In this document: piece by piece, positions 17,043-26,044 of the stretch
Layout: each line of letters starts with the position of its first letter
Position numbering within the stretch: the first letter of the stretch is position 1
From: Ignavibacteriales bacterium
GTDB taxonomy: Bacteria > Bacteroidota > Ignavibacteria > UBA10030
Direction: 5' to 3'
Length of the DNA: 64,000 nt
Assembly (NCBI GenBank): GCA_026390575.1
Contig: JAPLFR010000016.1
Span: forward strand, 186,001 to 250,000
Notes under the pieces: generated by a model
What the model saw: only the letters and a program-made list of their open reading frames with translations
Told to the model about the DNA's origin: nothing
Databases searched by the model: none
Position numbers and translations under genes: made by a program

Positions 17043-19568
17043 ATGAAAACACGTCTTTTGTGGCTTCTTCTTTGCGGGCTCGTCCCCTCTTTCTTTGTAC
17101 CTGCACAGGTGCCGAAATGGAAACTTGATTTTGGCGAGCAAATTAAGGATTACAGCTTTTTGCAGGATGGCAAATTTCTTTTCCTCTCAAACTATGAATA
17201 TTCGTGGCTCTACGATGCAGCGACCGGTGCAAAAGTCTATGAGCTGCAAGTAAAAAAATGGGAAAAGAAAGGCGTACATCAGCTCATCGGTGAAAAGTTT
17301 CTCATCGGCACGAGTAAAGGACTTCAGTGCTATGATGCACTTACTGCCAAATTACTATGGGAACAAGAATATCCCAAGGTTGACCAGGATGAATTCAGCG
17401 ATCTTGATTGGCTCGGTAATGTGCTTGTCGTACGATATGACAAAATTCACATCGGCATCGATCTTACCACCGGTAAGGAATTATGGAGATCTAAAATCGC
17501 ATATAATGGAGATGTCAGTAAAAAAGGTGGGTGGAACTATAAAAAACTTGAAAAACAAAATCTTTTACTCGTATTCATGGATGATGATAAACTGGGTCTG
17601 TTCCAATTTGCCGATGGCAAGCAAGTTTTTGACGCCGAAAAATATGAGATCAATGGCAAATTGATTGAAAAATCGCGCAAGTACTTTTATACTTCACCGG
17701 ACGAACGGTATCTTGTATTTCTTCTTGACGATCAGATAGCCGTTGTCGATGCAGTGGATAGAAAGGAATTGAAACGCGTTCCGATGAAATACGATACCGA
17801 CTTTGGAACCATCATTGAAACTCCTCATGGCTGTATCGTGCTCGGAAAAGAAAAGATTGTATTTGTGAACGATAAAACCGGTGACCTCACAGAAGTTAAA
17901 GCCGATGTGGGTGATTTCCGTACCTATGATATTAGAACAATAGGTACAAAAGATATTTTCTTTGCCGGTCTCTCGGATGCAATGTTTGCAATTGACCTTA
18001 TTGATGGAAAAGTTCTGTGGCAAACAGCAGAAAAAGATAAAAATTTTGAAGGATATGCACATCGTTACCTTAAGTTAGACGGTGACAATTTAATTCTCGC
18101 ATATACGAGAGGAAGTGGCTATTCCGACGACGGAACAAATGTCCATGTCATGAGTGTCAACGCGCTGACAGGTAAAGTAAATTATAGGACACCTGCGATT
18201 TTCAACTCGAAGCTTTACACGCCCAACTGGCAACGATCGGCCGCTAAGTTTATGAAGAAAACAGTAGAGACCTTGTTTACGAATGCACAGACAGGACCGT
18301 TAGATATGTTCGGCTATGAGAACATTGGCTACGATTATACGACAGACGAATTCGAAGGGAATCTCGTGTTTGGATTAGTGTCTACCTACTTGTTGCGCAA
18401 TCCCGACACAAAAGACGAACCCGGTGACGGTGTTGTCATCGTCGATCCAAAGACAGGACAAATTCTGTTTAAGGATTATGTGCGTGTATCGGATTATACA
18501 TCTTCTCCTTCTCAGGCACCGGCGATGAAACCAATGATTGTCGAAAATAAGATGTTCCTCGTCGGAGATGAAAGCATTGCTGCATACGATTTGACATCGA
18601 AAAAGAGAATGTGGTTCAGCGAGAAACTGCTGAAAGGCATTCCACGCGAAGCGATGCTTATCGATCAAACGTTGTTTATTAAGTTCGGCGAACGGAAATT
18701 TAATGTTGGCCTTGAACCACCGAAGGGATTGTTTGGTGGACAGGCAAGCATGAAAATCGATAGCCGCTACGATATCGATCCATATGGATTTGCTGCGTAC
18801 GACCTCGCAAGTGGTAAGCAACTCTGGCGTGTTGAAACAAAAGTGGATCCCTCTTTCTTAACACCCAATTTTTCTCTTAAGAATAATTACGATGAGGCGA
18901 CCAAACGATTATACTTTGCAGACGAGGAAAATATTTACGCACTCCAATGCCGGCCTGATGGTGGCAAGTACGACTACACTCTCAAGCTCGGAAAAATTGG
19001 CGTAGGAGAAATGCCATTCAAAAAAATCTACGCGATACAGGAATGGCCAATTGGTAAAAAGACAACCACGTCGAGTTCTTACAGTATAGGATCAACAACC
19101 TATACAACAACGACGAAACGCACCGAAATCGGTGGCGCTGATTACAACAAATTCATTTCTGAGAAAGAAGAAGCCGACGCCTCCTGTCATTACCCAAGCT
19201 GGGGAGGTGGAATCATATGGGGTGCGACAGCAAAAAAGACTCTACGAGTCGTATTTGCCGGCACGCACTTGTTTGCGATCGGAGAAGAATCTATTGCATT
19301 GCTCGATGCGTCCGATGGTAAAGTTGTATGGAAACTCCCTTGGGATTACGATCCTTCAAATCTGCAATTCGTTCCGAAAATCCTGGGCAATAAGCTCGTT
19401 TATTGTCTCGATCGCCAATTAACGTGTGTAGATATAAGTAATGGCGAAACACTCTGGCAGCAGAAGGAAGCAAAACGACCGCTCTTCTTCAGCGCTCCCA
19501 GCGAGAAGTATCTCTACACGATCGATGAAGAGGTAATCAAGGGCTATGAATTAGAGAAACAAAAATAA
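17043..19568 (+). CDS. Secreted PQQ-like beta-propeller repeat protein
   Basis: About 841 residues from ATG 17043 (GGAGG six bases upstream; an in-frame TTG at 17031 overlaps it). A signal peptide ends near FVPAQ. The body consists of many outer-membrane BamB/PQQ-type blades with the pattern D..TGK.LW: YDAATGAKVYE, LTTGKELWRS, LIDGKVLWQT, LASGKQLWRV, ASDGKVVWKLPW, ISNGETLWQQ. The length suggests two propellers. No catalytic PQQ-dehydrogenase motif is obvious, so an enzyme role is not claimed. A serine/threonine-rich insert lies around 680-695. The protein lacks a T9SS tail. Confidence 0.8.
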   Translation: MKTRLLWLLLCGLVPSFFVPAQVPKWKLDFGEQIKDYSFLQDGKFLFLSNYEYSWLYDAATGAKVYELQVKKWEKKGVHQLIGEKFLIGTSKGLQCYDALTAKLLWEQEYPKVDQDEFSDLDWLGNVLVVRYDKIHIGIDLTTGKELWRSKIAYNGDVSKKGGWNYKKLEKQNLLLVFMDDDKLGLFQFADGKQVFDAEKYEINGKLIEKSRKYFYTSPDERYLVFLLDDQIAVVDAVDRKELKRVPMKYDTDFGTIIETPHGCIVLGKEKIVFVNDKTGDLTEVKADVGDFRTYDIRTIGTKDIFFAGLSDAMFAIDLIDGKVLWQTAEKDKNFEGYAHRYLKLDGDNLILAYTRGSGYSDDGTNVHVMSVNALTGKVNYRTPAIFNSKLYTPNWQRSAAKFMKKTVETLFTNAQTGPLDMFGYENIGYDYTTDEFEGNLVFGLVSTYLLRNPDTKDEPGDGVVIVDPKTGQILFKDYVRVSDYTSSPSQAPAMKPMIVENKMFLVGDESIAAYDLTSKKRMWFSEKLLKGIPREAMLIDQTLFIKFGERKFNVGLEPPKGLFGGQASMKIDSRYDIDPYGFAAYDLASGKQLWRVETKVDPSFLTPNFSLKNNYDEATKRLYFADEENIYALQCRPDGGKYDYTLKLGKIGVGEMPFKKIYAIQEWPIGKKTTTSSSYSIGSTTYTTTTKRTEIGGADYNKFISEKEEADASCHYPSWGGGIIWGATAKKTLRVVFAGTHLFAIGEESIALLDASDGKVVWKLPWDYDPSNLQFVPKILGNKLVYCLDRQLTCVDISNGETLWQQKEAKRPLFFSAPSEKYLYTIDEEVIKGYELEKQK

Positions 19569-19584
19569 AGTTGTTAATAACTAC

Positions 19585-19622
19585 AGTGCGGTCTTGAGAA
19601 GTGTACGGGACCGCACTTCATT
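19585..19622 (+). terminator. Terminator-like hairpin after the propeller gene
   Basis: Nine-base stem AGTGCGGTC (19585-19593) with GACCGCACT (19609-19617), followed by the weak tail TCATTT. Confidence 0.5.
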
Positions 19623-19654
19623 TAAATAACCACAATAATATAGAGGATCTCACA

Positions 19655-20542
19655 ATGAAAATTATGAAATTACTTTTTCTCTTTGGTTTATTTTCTCTCC
19701 CGCTTCTGGCTCAAGGCCCAATTCCGAATGGTGGATTTGAGAATTGGATGAACGGGGCTCCGAATAGCTGGTACTTCAGTCCTAATATTCCCGGGGCGGG
19801 AACAGTGACTCAATCAAATGTACCTCATTCAGGGTCATCTGCCGTGCGACTTGAAGCCATATCTTTTTTCGGCCAAACGCTCCCGCCCATCTTGATTTCA
19901 GGAACCGGATCATCAATGCAAGGATTTCCCTATGCTACCCGACCTGCTTCGCTTAATGGGTATTATCAGTTCTCACCGGTTGCGCAGAGCAACGACTCCC
20001 TGACAATTATAGTAACCTTCTTCAAAACCGATGCAACCGGATCAGCATTTGGCGGAGGAACAATTGGAATAGGAGCGGCGGCGTCATCGTATGTTCCATT
20101 TTCAATCCCGATAGTATATCTTCAGGATGGCAATCCTGCGGTGTGCATGATTTATATTAATATTCGAGGTCCTTTAGTCGGAAGCCAGACTATACCGCAT
20201 GTAGGTTCATTCGCATTGATAGACGATCTTGAGTTTTCAAGTTCAACCGGTGTATCGAATAAAAAATCCGGACAACCATTGCAATTTTCCTTAGATCAGA
20301 ATTATCCTAACCCCTTCAATCCAACAACGACTATCAAATATCAATTGAGTCAAGCCGGTCATGTTACACTAACGGTATTCGATTTGCTTGGACGTGAAGT
20401 AACCACACTGGTCAATGAAGTCCAGAATGCCGGTGCTCACGAGATCACATGCGATGCACATAATCATACCAGCGGTATGTATTTTTACAAATTGACAGCA
20501 GGTAATTTCACCCAAGTCAAGAAAATGACATTACTGAAATAA
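19655..20542 (+). CDS. Secreted protein with type IX C-terminal sorting domain
   Basis: About 295 residues from ATG 19655 (AGAGGA upstream). Signal peptide MKIMKLLFLFGLFSLPLLAQ. Residues 25-195 form a carbohydrate-binding-like jellyroll (PIPNGGFENWMNGAPNSWYF, SGSSAVRLEA, ALIDDLEFS). The last 80 residues are a T9SS type A sorting domain: NYPNPFNPTTTIKYQL, VFDLLGREVTTLV, SGMYFYKLTAGNFTQVKKM. It is therefore expected to cross the outer membrane by the PorSS. The N-terminal domain looks like those that precede lamin-tail or CBM modules; no activity can be assigned. Confidence 0.85.
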   Translation: MKIMKLLFLFGLFSLPLLAQGPIPNGGFENWMNGAPNSWYFSPNIPGAGTVTQSNVPHSGSSAVRLEAISFFGQTLPPILISGTGSSMQGFPYATRPASLNGYYQFSPVAQSNDSLTIIVTFFKTDATGSAFGGGTIGIGAAASSYVPFSIPIVYLQDGNPAVCMIYINIRGPLVGSQTIPHVGSFALIDDLEFSSSTGVSNKKSGQPLQFSLDQNYPNPFNPTTTIKYQLSQAGHVTLTVFDLLGREVTTLVNEVQNAGAHEITCDAHNHTSGMYFYKLTAGNFTQVKKMTLLK

Positions 20543-20723
20543 TTACTTCATCATAAACATGAAAGACATTAGCCTGAATTTCGTACGATTATTCTTTATT
20601 TCCATTATTTGCGCCTCATTTATCGGTGCACAAAATTTCTGATTGATGGGATCCCAAAAGGATATTCGCATTATCTCAACTAATAAACTAATCATTAACC
20701 AATGACAAAAAGGAGCTATTGAA

Positions 20724-21143
20724 ATGAAAAACATTTTATTGTTTGGATTGGTAGTGGTGATGGTATTAAGCATTTTCATCGGAGGATGCAAAAAGGATGA
20801 TTCATCAACCCCATCCTCAAACGATAATTCATCACAAACACAGACGGGCACCATCACAGTCGATGTCGGTAGCGGATTAACCCCAACTTACACATGGGCT
20901 GGAGGTGGCGTTCTTCAACTTAATGTTACGCAGGTGTCAGGCACAGCCGGTCTCGTTTGGGGAATTGCTAGTAATTCCGGATCTAACAACATTGCCTCGC
21001 CTGTAACACATGGAACCGTGCCGTCAGGAACTACTCAAACAACACAGGGCACCGCAGGGAGAACATTGACTGCCGGTGCTTCATATACGGTTACAGTAAT
21101 GCGTTCGGATGGTACATACGGTACTGCGAGTTTCTCTCGATAA
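20724..21143 (+). CDS. Small lipoprotein of unknown function
   Basis: 139 residues with AAAGGAG 12 bases before the ATG and a lipoprotein signal ending in the lipobox IGGC (Cys22). A Ser/Asn/Thr-rich linker (KDDSSTPSSNDNSSQTQT) follows, then about 100 residues of strand-rich, Gly/Thr-rich sequence resembling an immunoglobulin-like or beta-sandwich domain (YTWAGGGVLQLNVTQ ... YTVTVMRSDGTYGTASF). No known family recognised. Confidence 0.75.
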   Translation: MKNILLFGLVVVMVLSIFIGGCKKDDSSTPSSNDNSSQTQTGTITVDVGSGLTPTYTWAGGGVLQLNVTQVSGTAGLVWGIASNSGSNNIASPVTHGTVPSGTTQTTQGTAGRTLTAGASYTVTVMRSDGTYGTASFSR

Positions 21144-21205
21144 CAGTCAACAGATGGTGTCAAAGGTGTGCTCTTCTTCTTCCTAACTCGCCTTATTAAA
21201 AAACA

Positions 21206-21236
21206 AAAGGGCTCTGTAGCAATCCAGAGCCTTTTT
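21206..21236. terminator. Bidirectional terminator between lipoprotein and response regulator
   Basis: GGCTCTG (21210-21216) pairs with CAGAGCC (21225-21231). AAAA precedes and TTTTTATTTT follows, and the flanking genes converge. Confidence 0.8.
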
Positions 21237-21260
21237 ATTTTCATTTTATATCGATTATTA

Positions 21261-21620
21261 TTAAATGTGTTCAATAATCTTTAATAATTCATCCGTCACT
21301 ATCGGTTTCTGAATAAAAGCTTCAACATCCGCAGCAAGAATATCTTGCGGAGAAAAATTTGCCGCATGAGCAGTGACAATAATCACAGGAAAGTCCGGAT
21401 CTGTTTCCTTTACCCATTTTGTAAACTCCATTCCATTCATGACCGGCATTTCCAAATCAACTATTGCCAGATCAACTTTCAACGTCCGCATTACTTCTAA
21501 TCCCTCGGCGCCATTGGCTGCATCTAATACCACATACCCGTTGTTTTCCAATACCCGCCTAAGAATTAAGCTATGGATTTCTTCATCCTCTACAACAAGT
21601 ATCGTTGATCCTTTTTTCAT
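21261..21620 (-). CDS. Single-domain response regulator (CheY-like receiver)
   Basis: 119 residues, a receiver domain with no output domain. Acidic pocket VVEDEE, phospho-acceptor aspartate in LAIVDLEMPVMNGMEF, switch threonine in IIVTAHA and conserved lysine in FIQKP are all present. It likely works in a phosphorelay or by protein contact. No histidine kinase is adjacent; the nearest in this window is at 62.3 kb. Confidence 0.92.
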   Translation of the reverse strand: MKKGSTILVVEDEEIHSLILRRVLENNGYVVLDAANGAEGLEVMRTLKVDLAIVDLEMPVMNGMEFTKWVKETDPDFPVIIVTAHAANFSPQDILAADVEAFIQKPIVTDELLKIIEHI

Positions 21621-21937
21621 TTTATGGGCCGATAGTTCATACCGGAAGATACGTCTCTATCAAATTTATTGCAAGAAAATAACGAACCATCCATAAGTGC
21701 ATGAGGGTTGATAAAAAGATGGAACAGCCGTTAGCGAACAATAACCCAAATTACGTGATATTCCCTATGCAATAGACATTGAATAAAACAAAGCAATTGA
21801 TGTGGAGGAAAATTGAAATTTACAATTTGATACCCTCAACAACCCACCGATCATGACTACGGATCGATAACTTGCCGCTTGCTTCTTTGCAAAAAAAGCT
21901 TCACCCTTGGATAGAAATATTAATATCGGCTCTATTC

Positions 21938-22852
21938 ATGTACACACTCAACCGAATTTTGTGTCCCACAGATTTTTCCGATGCATCGCTGCAAGCGATC
22001 CGATTTGCCGTGTTTCTTGCGAAAAGCGAACACGGGCACATTAAGTTATTATATGTTGATGAAAACGAAAAGGATCCGTTGGGATTCTTTGTGCCCGATG
22101 AGCAGTATCAAGCTCTCTACCGTGAGACAGTGACTACGTTTGCGCAGCGTAAATTCAAAGAAATTTCAGAACGCGCTGCACTTGATCCGCAAACATCAAG
22201 CACACATATTCATTTTGGAACCGCATATCACGAAATCATACAAGAAGCAGAAACCAACAGGTTTGCTGCGGTCGTGATCGCTACAGAAGGATTGGGACAT
22301 GCATCTCCGTATTTACTAGGGCGCACCGTGGAACGTGTGGTTCGTCTCTGCCGTGCACCGGTGATTTCTGTACGCCCGTGCGATCATGAACCGAAATGGA
22401 AAATTAAAACTATTCTATGCCCTACGGACTTTTCGGAATACGCTAATTATGCGATCCCGTATGCCGTCTCAATTGCCCGCCGGCATCATGCAAAAATTAT
22501 TCTTCTTCACATTGTCGATTTAACGGTGCAGCATCCGGAGTTGCTTGTGCAAAAATTTCCCGACCTCAGTGTGTATCACAAACAGGCAAATGAAATTCAA
22601 GTGGAACGAATTGTTGGACGCGATGTTGAGCCGGAGAATTCCATCGTCCGACTCGCAGAGGAATATGAAGCGGATCTCATTATTATGGGTACGCATGGCG
22701 CCCGCGGCATGCGGCGAGTGCAAATTGGCAATGTAACAGAAGAAGTCGTGCGACGTACGCTCACACCCGTTCTCACTATTACACACCCGGTTCATAAGTC
22801 CGTATTTCCGTACCGCTTTAACGAAGAATATACACCTCAGAATTCTCCCTGA
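21938..22852 (+). CDS. Tandem universal stress protein
   Basis: About 304 residues with two Usp domains. Each begins with the typical ILCPTDFS (residues about 7 and 158) and ends in a nucleotide-binding stretch: ATEGLGHASPYLLGRTVERV and MGTHGARGMRRVQIGN. The second matches the ATP-binding G-2X-G-9X-G pattern with Asn in place of the final Ser/Thr. I chose ATG 21938 because homology starts there; a TTG at 21872 in frame adds 22 residues with no ribosome site. Function is stress survival, details unknown. Confidence 0.87.
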   Translation: MYTLNRILCPTDFSDASLQAIRFAVFLAKSEHGHIKLLYVDENEKDPLGFFVPDEQYQALYRETVTTFAQRKFKEISERAALDPQTSSTHIHFGTAYHEIIQEAETNRFAAVVIATEGLGHASPYLLGRTVERVVRLCRAPVISVRPCDHEPKWKIKTILCPTDFSEYANYAIPYAVSIARRHHAKIILLHIVDLTVQHPELLVQKFPDLSVYHKQANEIQVERIVGRDVEPENSIVRLAEEYEADLIIMGTHGARGMRRVQIGNVTEEVVRRTLTPVLTITHPVHKSVFPYRFNEEYTPQNSP

Positions 22853-22927
22853 GCATCTTCGTCATTCGTTCGCGGCTTTGAATTTCTGCAAAGCTTCACT
22901 ATCTTATTTCCACTTATTTTTCATTCT

Positions 22928-24949
22928 ATGGCTGAAAAACCTTCGGAGAAAAACACGATGATTTCAAGACCATTAGATCAACTTTGTATCAATACGATTC
23001 GAACGCTTGCTATGGACGGGGTCCAAAAAGCAAAATCCGGTCACCCCGGTATGCCCATGGGCATGGCACCCGTTGCCTATGTACTGTGGACAAAACATCT
23101 CAACCATAATCCTCTGAATATGCACTGGCAGAATCGCGACCGGTTTATTCTTTCCGGCGGACACGGTTCGATGCTGCTGTATAGTTTGCTTCATCTTACC
23201 GGCTATAAAGTTTCACTCGATGATTTGAAAAGTTTCCGCCAGCTTGGGAGCAAGACTCCAGGCCATCCTGAATATGGCCACACCGATGGCGTGGAAGTAA
23301 CGACCGGACCGCTTGGTCAGGGATTTACAAATGGCATAGGAATGGCAATTGCCCAGAAATATCTCGCTACCCGTTATAATAGACATGGATTCAAAGTTGT
23401 CGATTATCAGATATACGCAACCCTTGGTGATGGTGATTTGATGGAAGGAATCACATCTGAAGCTGCGTCACTTGCCGGACATCTCAAACTCAATAACCTG
23501 ATTTATTTTTATGACGATAACCATATCAGTATAGACGGTCCTACGGAACTTGCATTCACTGAAGACCGGGCAAAACGGTTCGAGGCATACGGATGGTTTG
23601 TTCAAAAAGTAAAAGATGGTAATGATCTGAAAGCAATTGATAATGCTATTCAACGTGCCAAGAAAGAAAAAGGCCGTCCATCTATTATAATGGTGCGAAC
23701 GCATATTGGTTTCGGAAGTCCGAATAAACACGACACTGCCGAAGCCCACGGCTCACCTCTCGGAGATGCGGAAATCAAGTTGACGAAAGAATTTTACGGA
23801 TGGGATCCGGAAAAACAGTTTTACATTCCGGAGAAGGCGCTCGCTCAATTCCGAAAAGCAATTGAAGCAGGAAAAAAGAAAGAAGCGAAATGGAACGAGA
23901 AGTTGGCTGCATACAAACAGAAATTCCCCGAGTTAGCTACCGAATTAGAAAATATTCGCCAAGGAAATTATGGCGAGGAATGGAAAAAAGCATTACCGAC
24001 ATTCACCGATGCAATGGCAACGCGCGAAGCATCGGGTAAGACATTGAATGCCATCGCCCCATTTCTTCCATCGATGATCGGCGGCTCCGCTGATCTTGCG
24101 CCGTCGAATAATACATTTGTTAAAAGTATGGGCGAGTTTCAACCTGGCAGTTACGGCGGACGGTATCTGCGGTACGGTGTACGCGAACATGCGATGGGCG
24201 GCATCATGAACGGTTTAGCTGTCACGGATGGTGTTATACCTTACGGCGGTACATTTTTCGTTTTTTCGGATTATATGCGCGGGGCAATTCGGCTTGCGTG
24301 CATCATGGGCATTCGGCCGATTTATGTTTTCACGCACGACAGTATCGGTGTCGGCGAAGACGGACCAACGCACGAACCGGTTGAGCAGCTTGCAGCATTG
24401 CGCTGCATTCCGAATATGATTTCTCTGCGTCCATCCGATGCAAACGAAACAGTTGCTGCTTGGAAATTTGCAATCGAACATAAAACCGGGCCTATTGCGT
24501 TATTGCTCACACGGCAGAAACTGCCAACCATCGATAGGACAAAATATCCGTCAGCGGATAATCTTACAAAGGGAGCATACGTTCTCGTCGAGAATTCCCC
24601 CACTCCCGATCTCATTCTCATCGGCACCGGTTCCGAAGTCCAGCTCGCACTTGGCGCTTATGAACAATTAGTGAAAGAAGGCGTTAAAGTCCGCGTGGTG
24701 AGCATGCCGTCATGGGAATTGTTCGAGCAGCAATCGAAAGAGTACCGCGACTCCGTTTTTCCACCGAACGTCAAGAAACGCATCGCTGTTGAAGCAGCAG
24801 TTTCGATGGGCTGGGAAAAATATATCGGCGATGCCGGACGATTCGTTGGCATGCATTCCTTCGGTGCTTCTGCGCCGGTGGATGTCATCTTCAAGCATTT
24901 CGGATTCACGGTAGAGAACGTTGTAAAAACAGCGAAAGAGATCCTGTAA
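22928..24949 (+). CDS. tkt: Transketolase
   Basis: 673 residues, full length. TPP-binding [20 protein letters not shown] with the NN of LKLNNL, substrate histidines in [10 protein letters not shown] and TGPLGQG, and the catalytic glutamate region [15 protein letters not shown]. It transfers two-carbon units in the pentose phosphate pathway and supplies erythrose-4-phosphate used by AroF. An alternative start ATG at 22958 (MISRPLDQL) is possible because GGAG lies ten bases before it. Confidence 0.95.
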   Translation: MAEKPSEKNTMISRPLDQLCINTIRTLAMDGVQKAKSGHPGMPMGMAPVAYVLWTKHLNHNPLNMHWQNRDRFILSGGHGSMLLYSLLHLTGYKVSLDDLKSFRQLGSKTPGHPEYGHTDGVEVTTGPLGQGFTNGIGMAIAQKYLATRYNRHGFKVVDYQIYATLGDGDLMEGITSEAASLAGHLKLNNLIYFYDDNHISIDGPTELAFTEDRAKRFEAYGWFVQKVKDGNDLKAIDNAIQRAKKEKGRPSIIMVRTHIGFGSPNKHDTAEAHGSPLGDAEIKLTKEFYGWDPEKQFYIPEKALAQFRKAIEAGKKKEAKWNEKLAAYKQKFPELATELENIRQGNYGEEWKKALPTFTDAMATREASGKTLNAIAPFLPSMIGGSADLAPSNNTFVKSMGEFQPGSYGGRYLRYGVREHAMGGIMNGLAVTDGVIPYGGTFFVFSDYMRGAIRLACIMGIRPIYVFTHDSIGVGEDGPTHEPVEQLAALRCIPNMISLRPSDANETVAAWKFAIEHKTGPIALLLTRQKLPTIDRTKYPSADNLTKGAYVLVENSPTPDLILIGTGSEVQLALGAYEQLVKEGVKVRVVSMPSWELFEQQSKEYRDSVFPPNVKKRIAVEAAVSMGWEKYIGDAGRFVGMHSFGASAPVDVIFKHFGFTVENVVKTAKEIL

Positions 24950-25002
24950 TCCATTTTTTACTCCCTTGTTCCGTCTGCCTTTTTCAGGCAGGCAGAACAC
25001 TC

Positions 25003-25021
25003 CCCCTCGCTGAGGGGGAGA
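25003..25021. repeat. CTCCCC...GGGGAG palindromic repeat
   Basis: CTCCCCCTC GCT GAGGGGGAG lies just upstream of the DUF559 gene. Related palindromes occur at the 3' end of that gene (25428-25490), at 53440-53520 and at 57901-57925. Confidence 0.6.
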
Positions 25022-25041
25022 AAAGTGTAATAAAATATTAA

Positions 25042-25500
25042 ATGATACGCGTCTTCAACAAGTCAGCAGTAAAATCAAGACGAAAATCATTGCGACATTC
25101 GATGCCGGAAGCAGAAGTTATTCTTTGGTCAAAACTTCAACGTCGCCAAGTTGACGGGCTGAAATTTCGACGACAATATAGCGTGGGTAAATTTATTGTT
25201 GATTTCTATTGCACTGAATTAAAGCTCGTCATAGAAGTTGATGGAGACAGTCATTTCCAATTGGGCGCTGAAAAGCGTGATGCGGAACGCGAAGTTTTTA
25301 TCAAGCAATACGGAATCAAATTTCTTCGATTTACCAACTCTGATGTGAAAGAAAATCTTTACGGTGTATTGACACAGATTTGGGAAGCATTACAAGAAAT
25401 GAAAAAAGAGCACATTTTTTTTCTCCCCTGCCAAGGGGAGATGTCCCGGAGAATTGATAATTCTTCGGGACAGAGGGGTTGGGAAAAAAGCATACAGTGA
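25042..25500 (+). CDS. DUF559 (Vsr-like) endonuclease domain protein
   Basis: 152 residues. RRKSLRHSMPEAEVILWSKL, FRRQYSVGKFIVDFYC, LVIEVDGDSHFQ and IKFLRFTNSDVKENL are the successive DUF559 motifs of the very-short-patch-repair nuclease fold, with FIVDFYC and IEVDGDSH holding the catalytic acids. The domain ends near residue 123; the remaining 28 residues (FFLPCQGEMSRRIDN...) are a read-through of a palindromic repeat that overlaps the gene end. The target and biological role of DUF559 proteins are not established. Confidence 0.85.
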   Translation: MIRVFNKSAVKSRRKSLRHSMPEAEVILWSKLQRRQVDGLKFRRQYSVGKFIVDFYCTELKLVIEVDGDSHFQLGAEKRDAEREVFIKQYGIKFLRFTNSDVKENLYGVLTQIWEALQEMKKEHIFFLPCQGEMSRRIDNSSGQRGWEKSIQ

Positions 25501-25536
25501 AAATTGTGACATGGCATTAACGAAAGGTCTATTTCA

Positions 25537-25791
25537 TTGAAAGAGAAGAAGCTCCTAAAAAAGATACTTGCCGGCTCAAAGAACATTTCATTCCGGGATT
25601 TTGTATCTTTATTACGTGCATTCGGCTTTCAATTAACACGGGCGCAGGGAAGTCATCATATTTTTCAGCATATTGGTATTCAAGAACTCATCAACATCCA
25701 AAATGTTCGAGGACAAGCGAAACCCTATCAAATCAAACAGTTTCTTGAATTGATTGAAAAATACAATCTGCAAATCGGAGAGAAGCAATGA
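25537..25791 (+). CDS. hicA: HicA-like mRNA interferase toxin
   Basis: 84 residues, probable TTG start. HicA fold markers are SFRDFVSLLRAFGFQLTRAQ and the catalytic-histidine motif GSHHIFQH, followed by NIQNVRGQAKPYQIKQFL, the equivalent of the HicA NPVKPYQVRQ segment. It overlaps hicB by four bases (ATGA). It would cleave mRNA unless bound by HicB. It lies between a DUF559 nuclease and a nuclease-methyltransferase fusion. Confidence 0.85.
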   Translation: MKEKKLLKKILAGSKNISFRDFVSLLRAFGFQLTRAQGSHHIFQHIGIQELINIQNVRGQAKPYQIKQFLELIEKYNLQIGEKQ

Positions 25792-26009
25792 AAGATTATC
25801 ATATCAACATTTTCTTTAGCGAGGACGACGATGGATACATCGCCGATATTCCCGATTTAAAGTATTGTTCAGCTTTCGGCAAAACTCCCGATGAGGCGCT
25901 AAAAGAAGTCCTTCGGGCAAAACGAGCATGGCTTACAACTGCCCGATCTACAGGTAAAAAAGTCCCTTTGCCAAAATATCGTCCAGCAATTTATCGTATC
26001 GCATCATAA
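25788..26009 (+). CDS. hicB: HicB-like antitoxin
   Basis: 73 residues with the partial RNase H fold of HicB: YHINIFFSEDDDGYIADIPD, CSAFGKTPDEALKEVLRAKR. The C-terminus (LPKYRPAIYRIAS) is short and lacks an obvious helix-turn-helix or ribbon-helix-helix, so autoregulation may depend on another protein. Translationally coupled to hicA. Confidence 0.88.
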   Translation: MKDYHINIFFSEDDDGYIADIPDLKYCSAFGKTPDEALKEVLRAKRAWLTTARSTGKKVPLPKYRPAIYRIAS

Positions 26010-26044
26010 TGAATTTCTTTTGGTAGAGATATCATTGGAATTCT

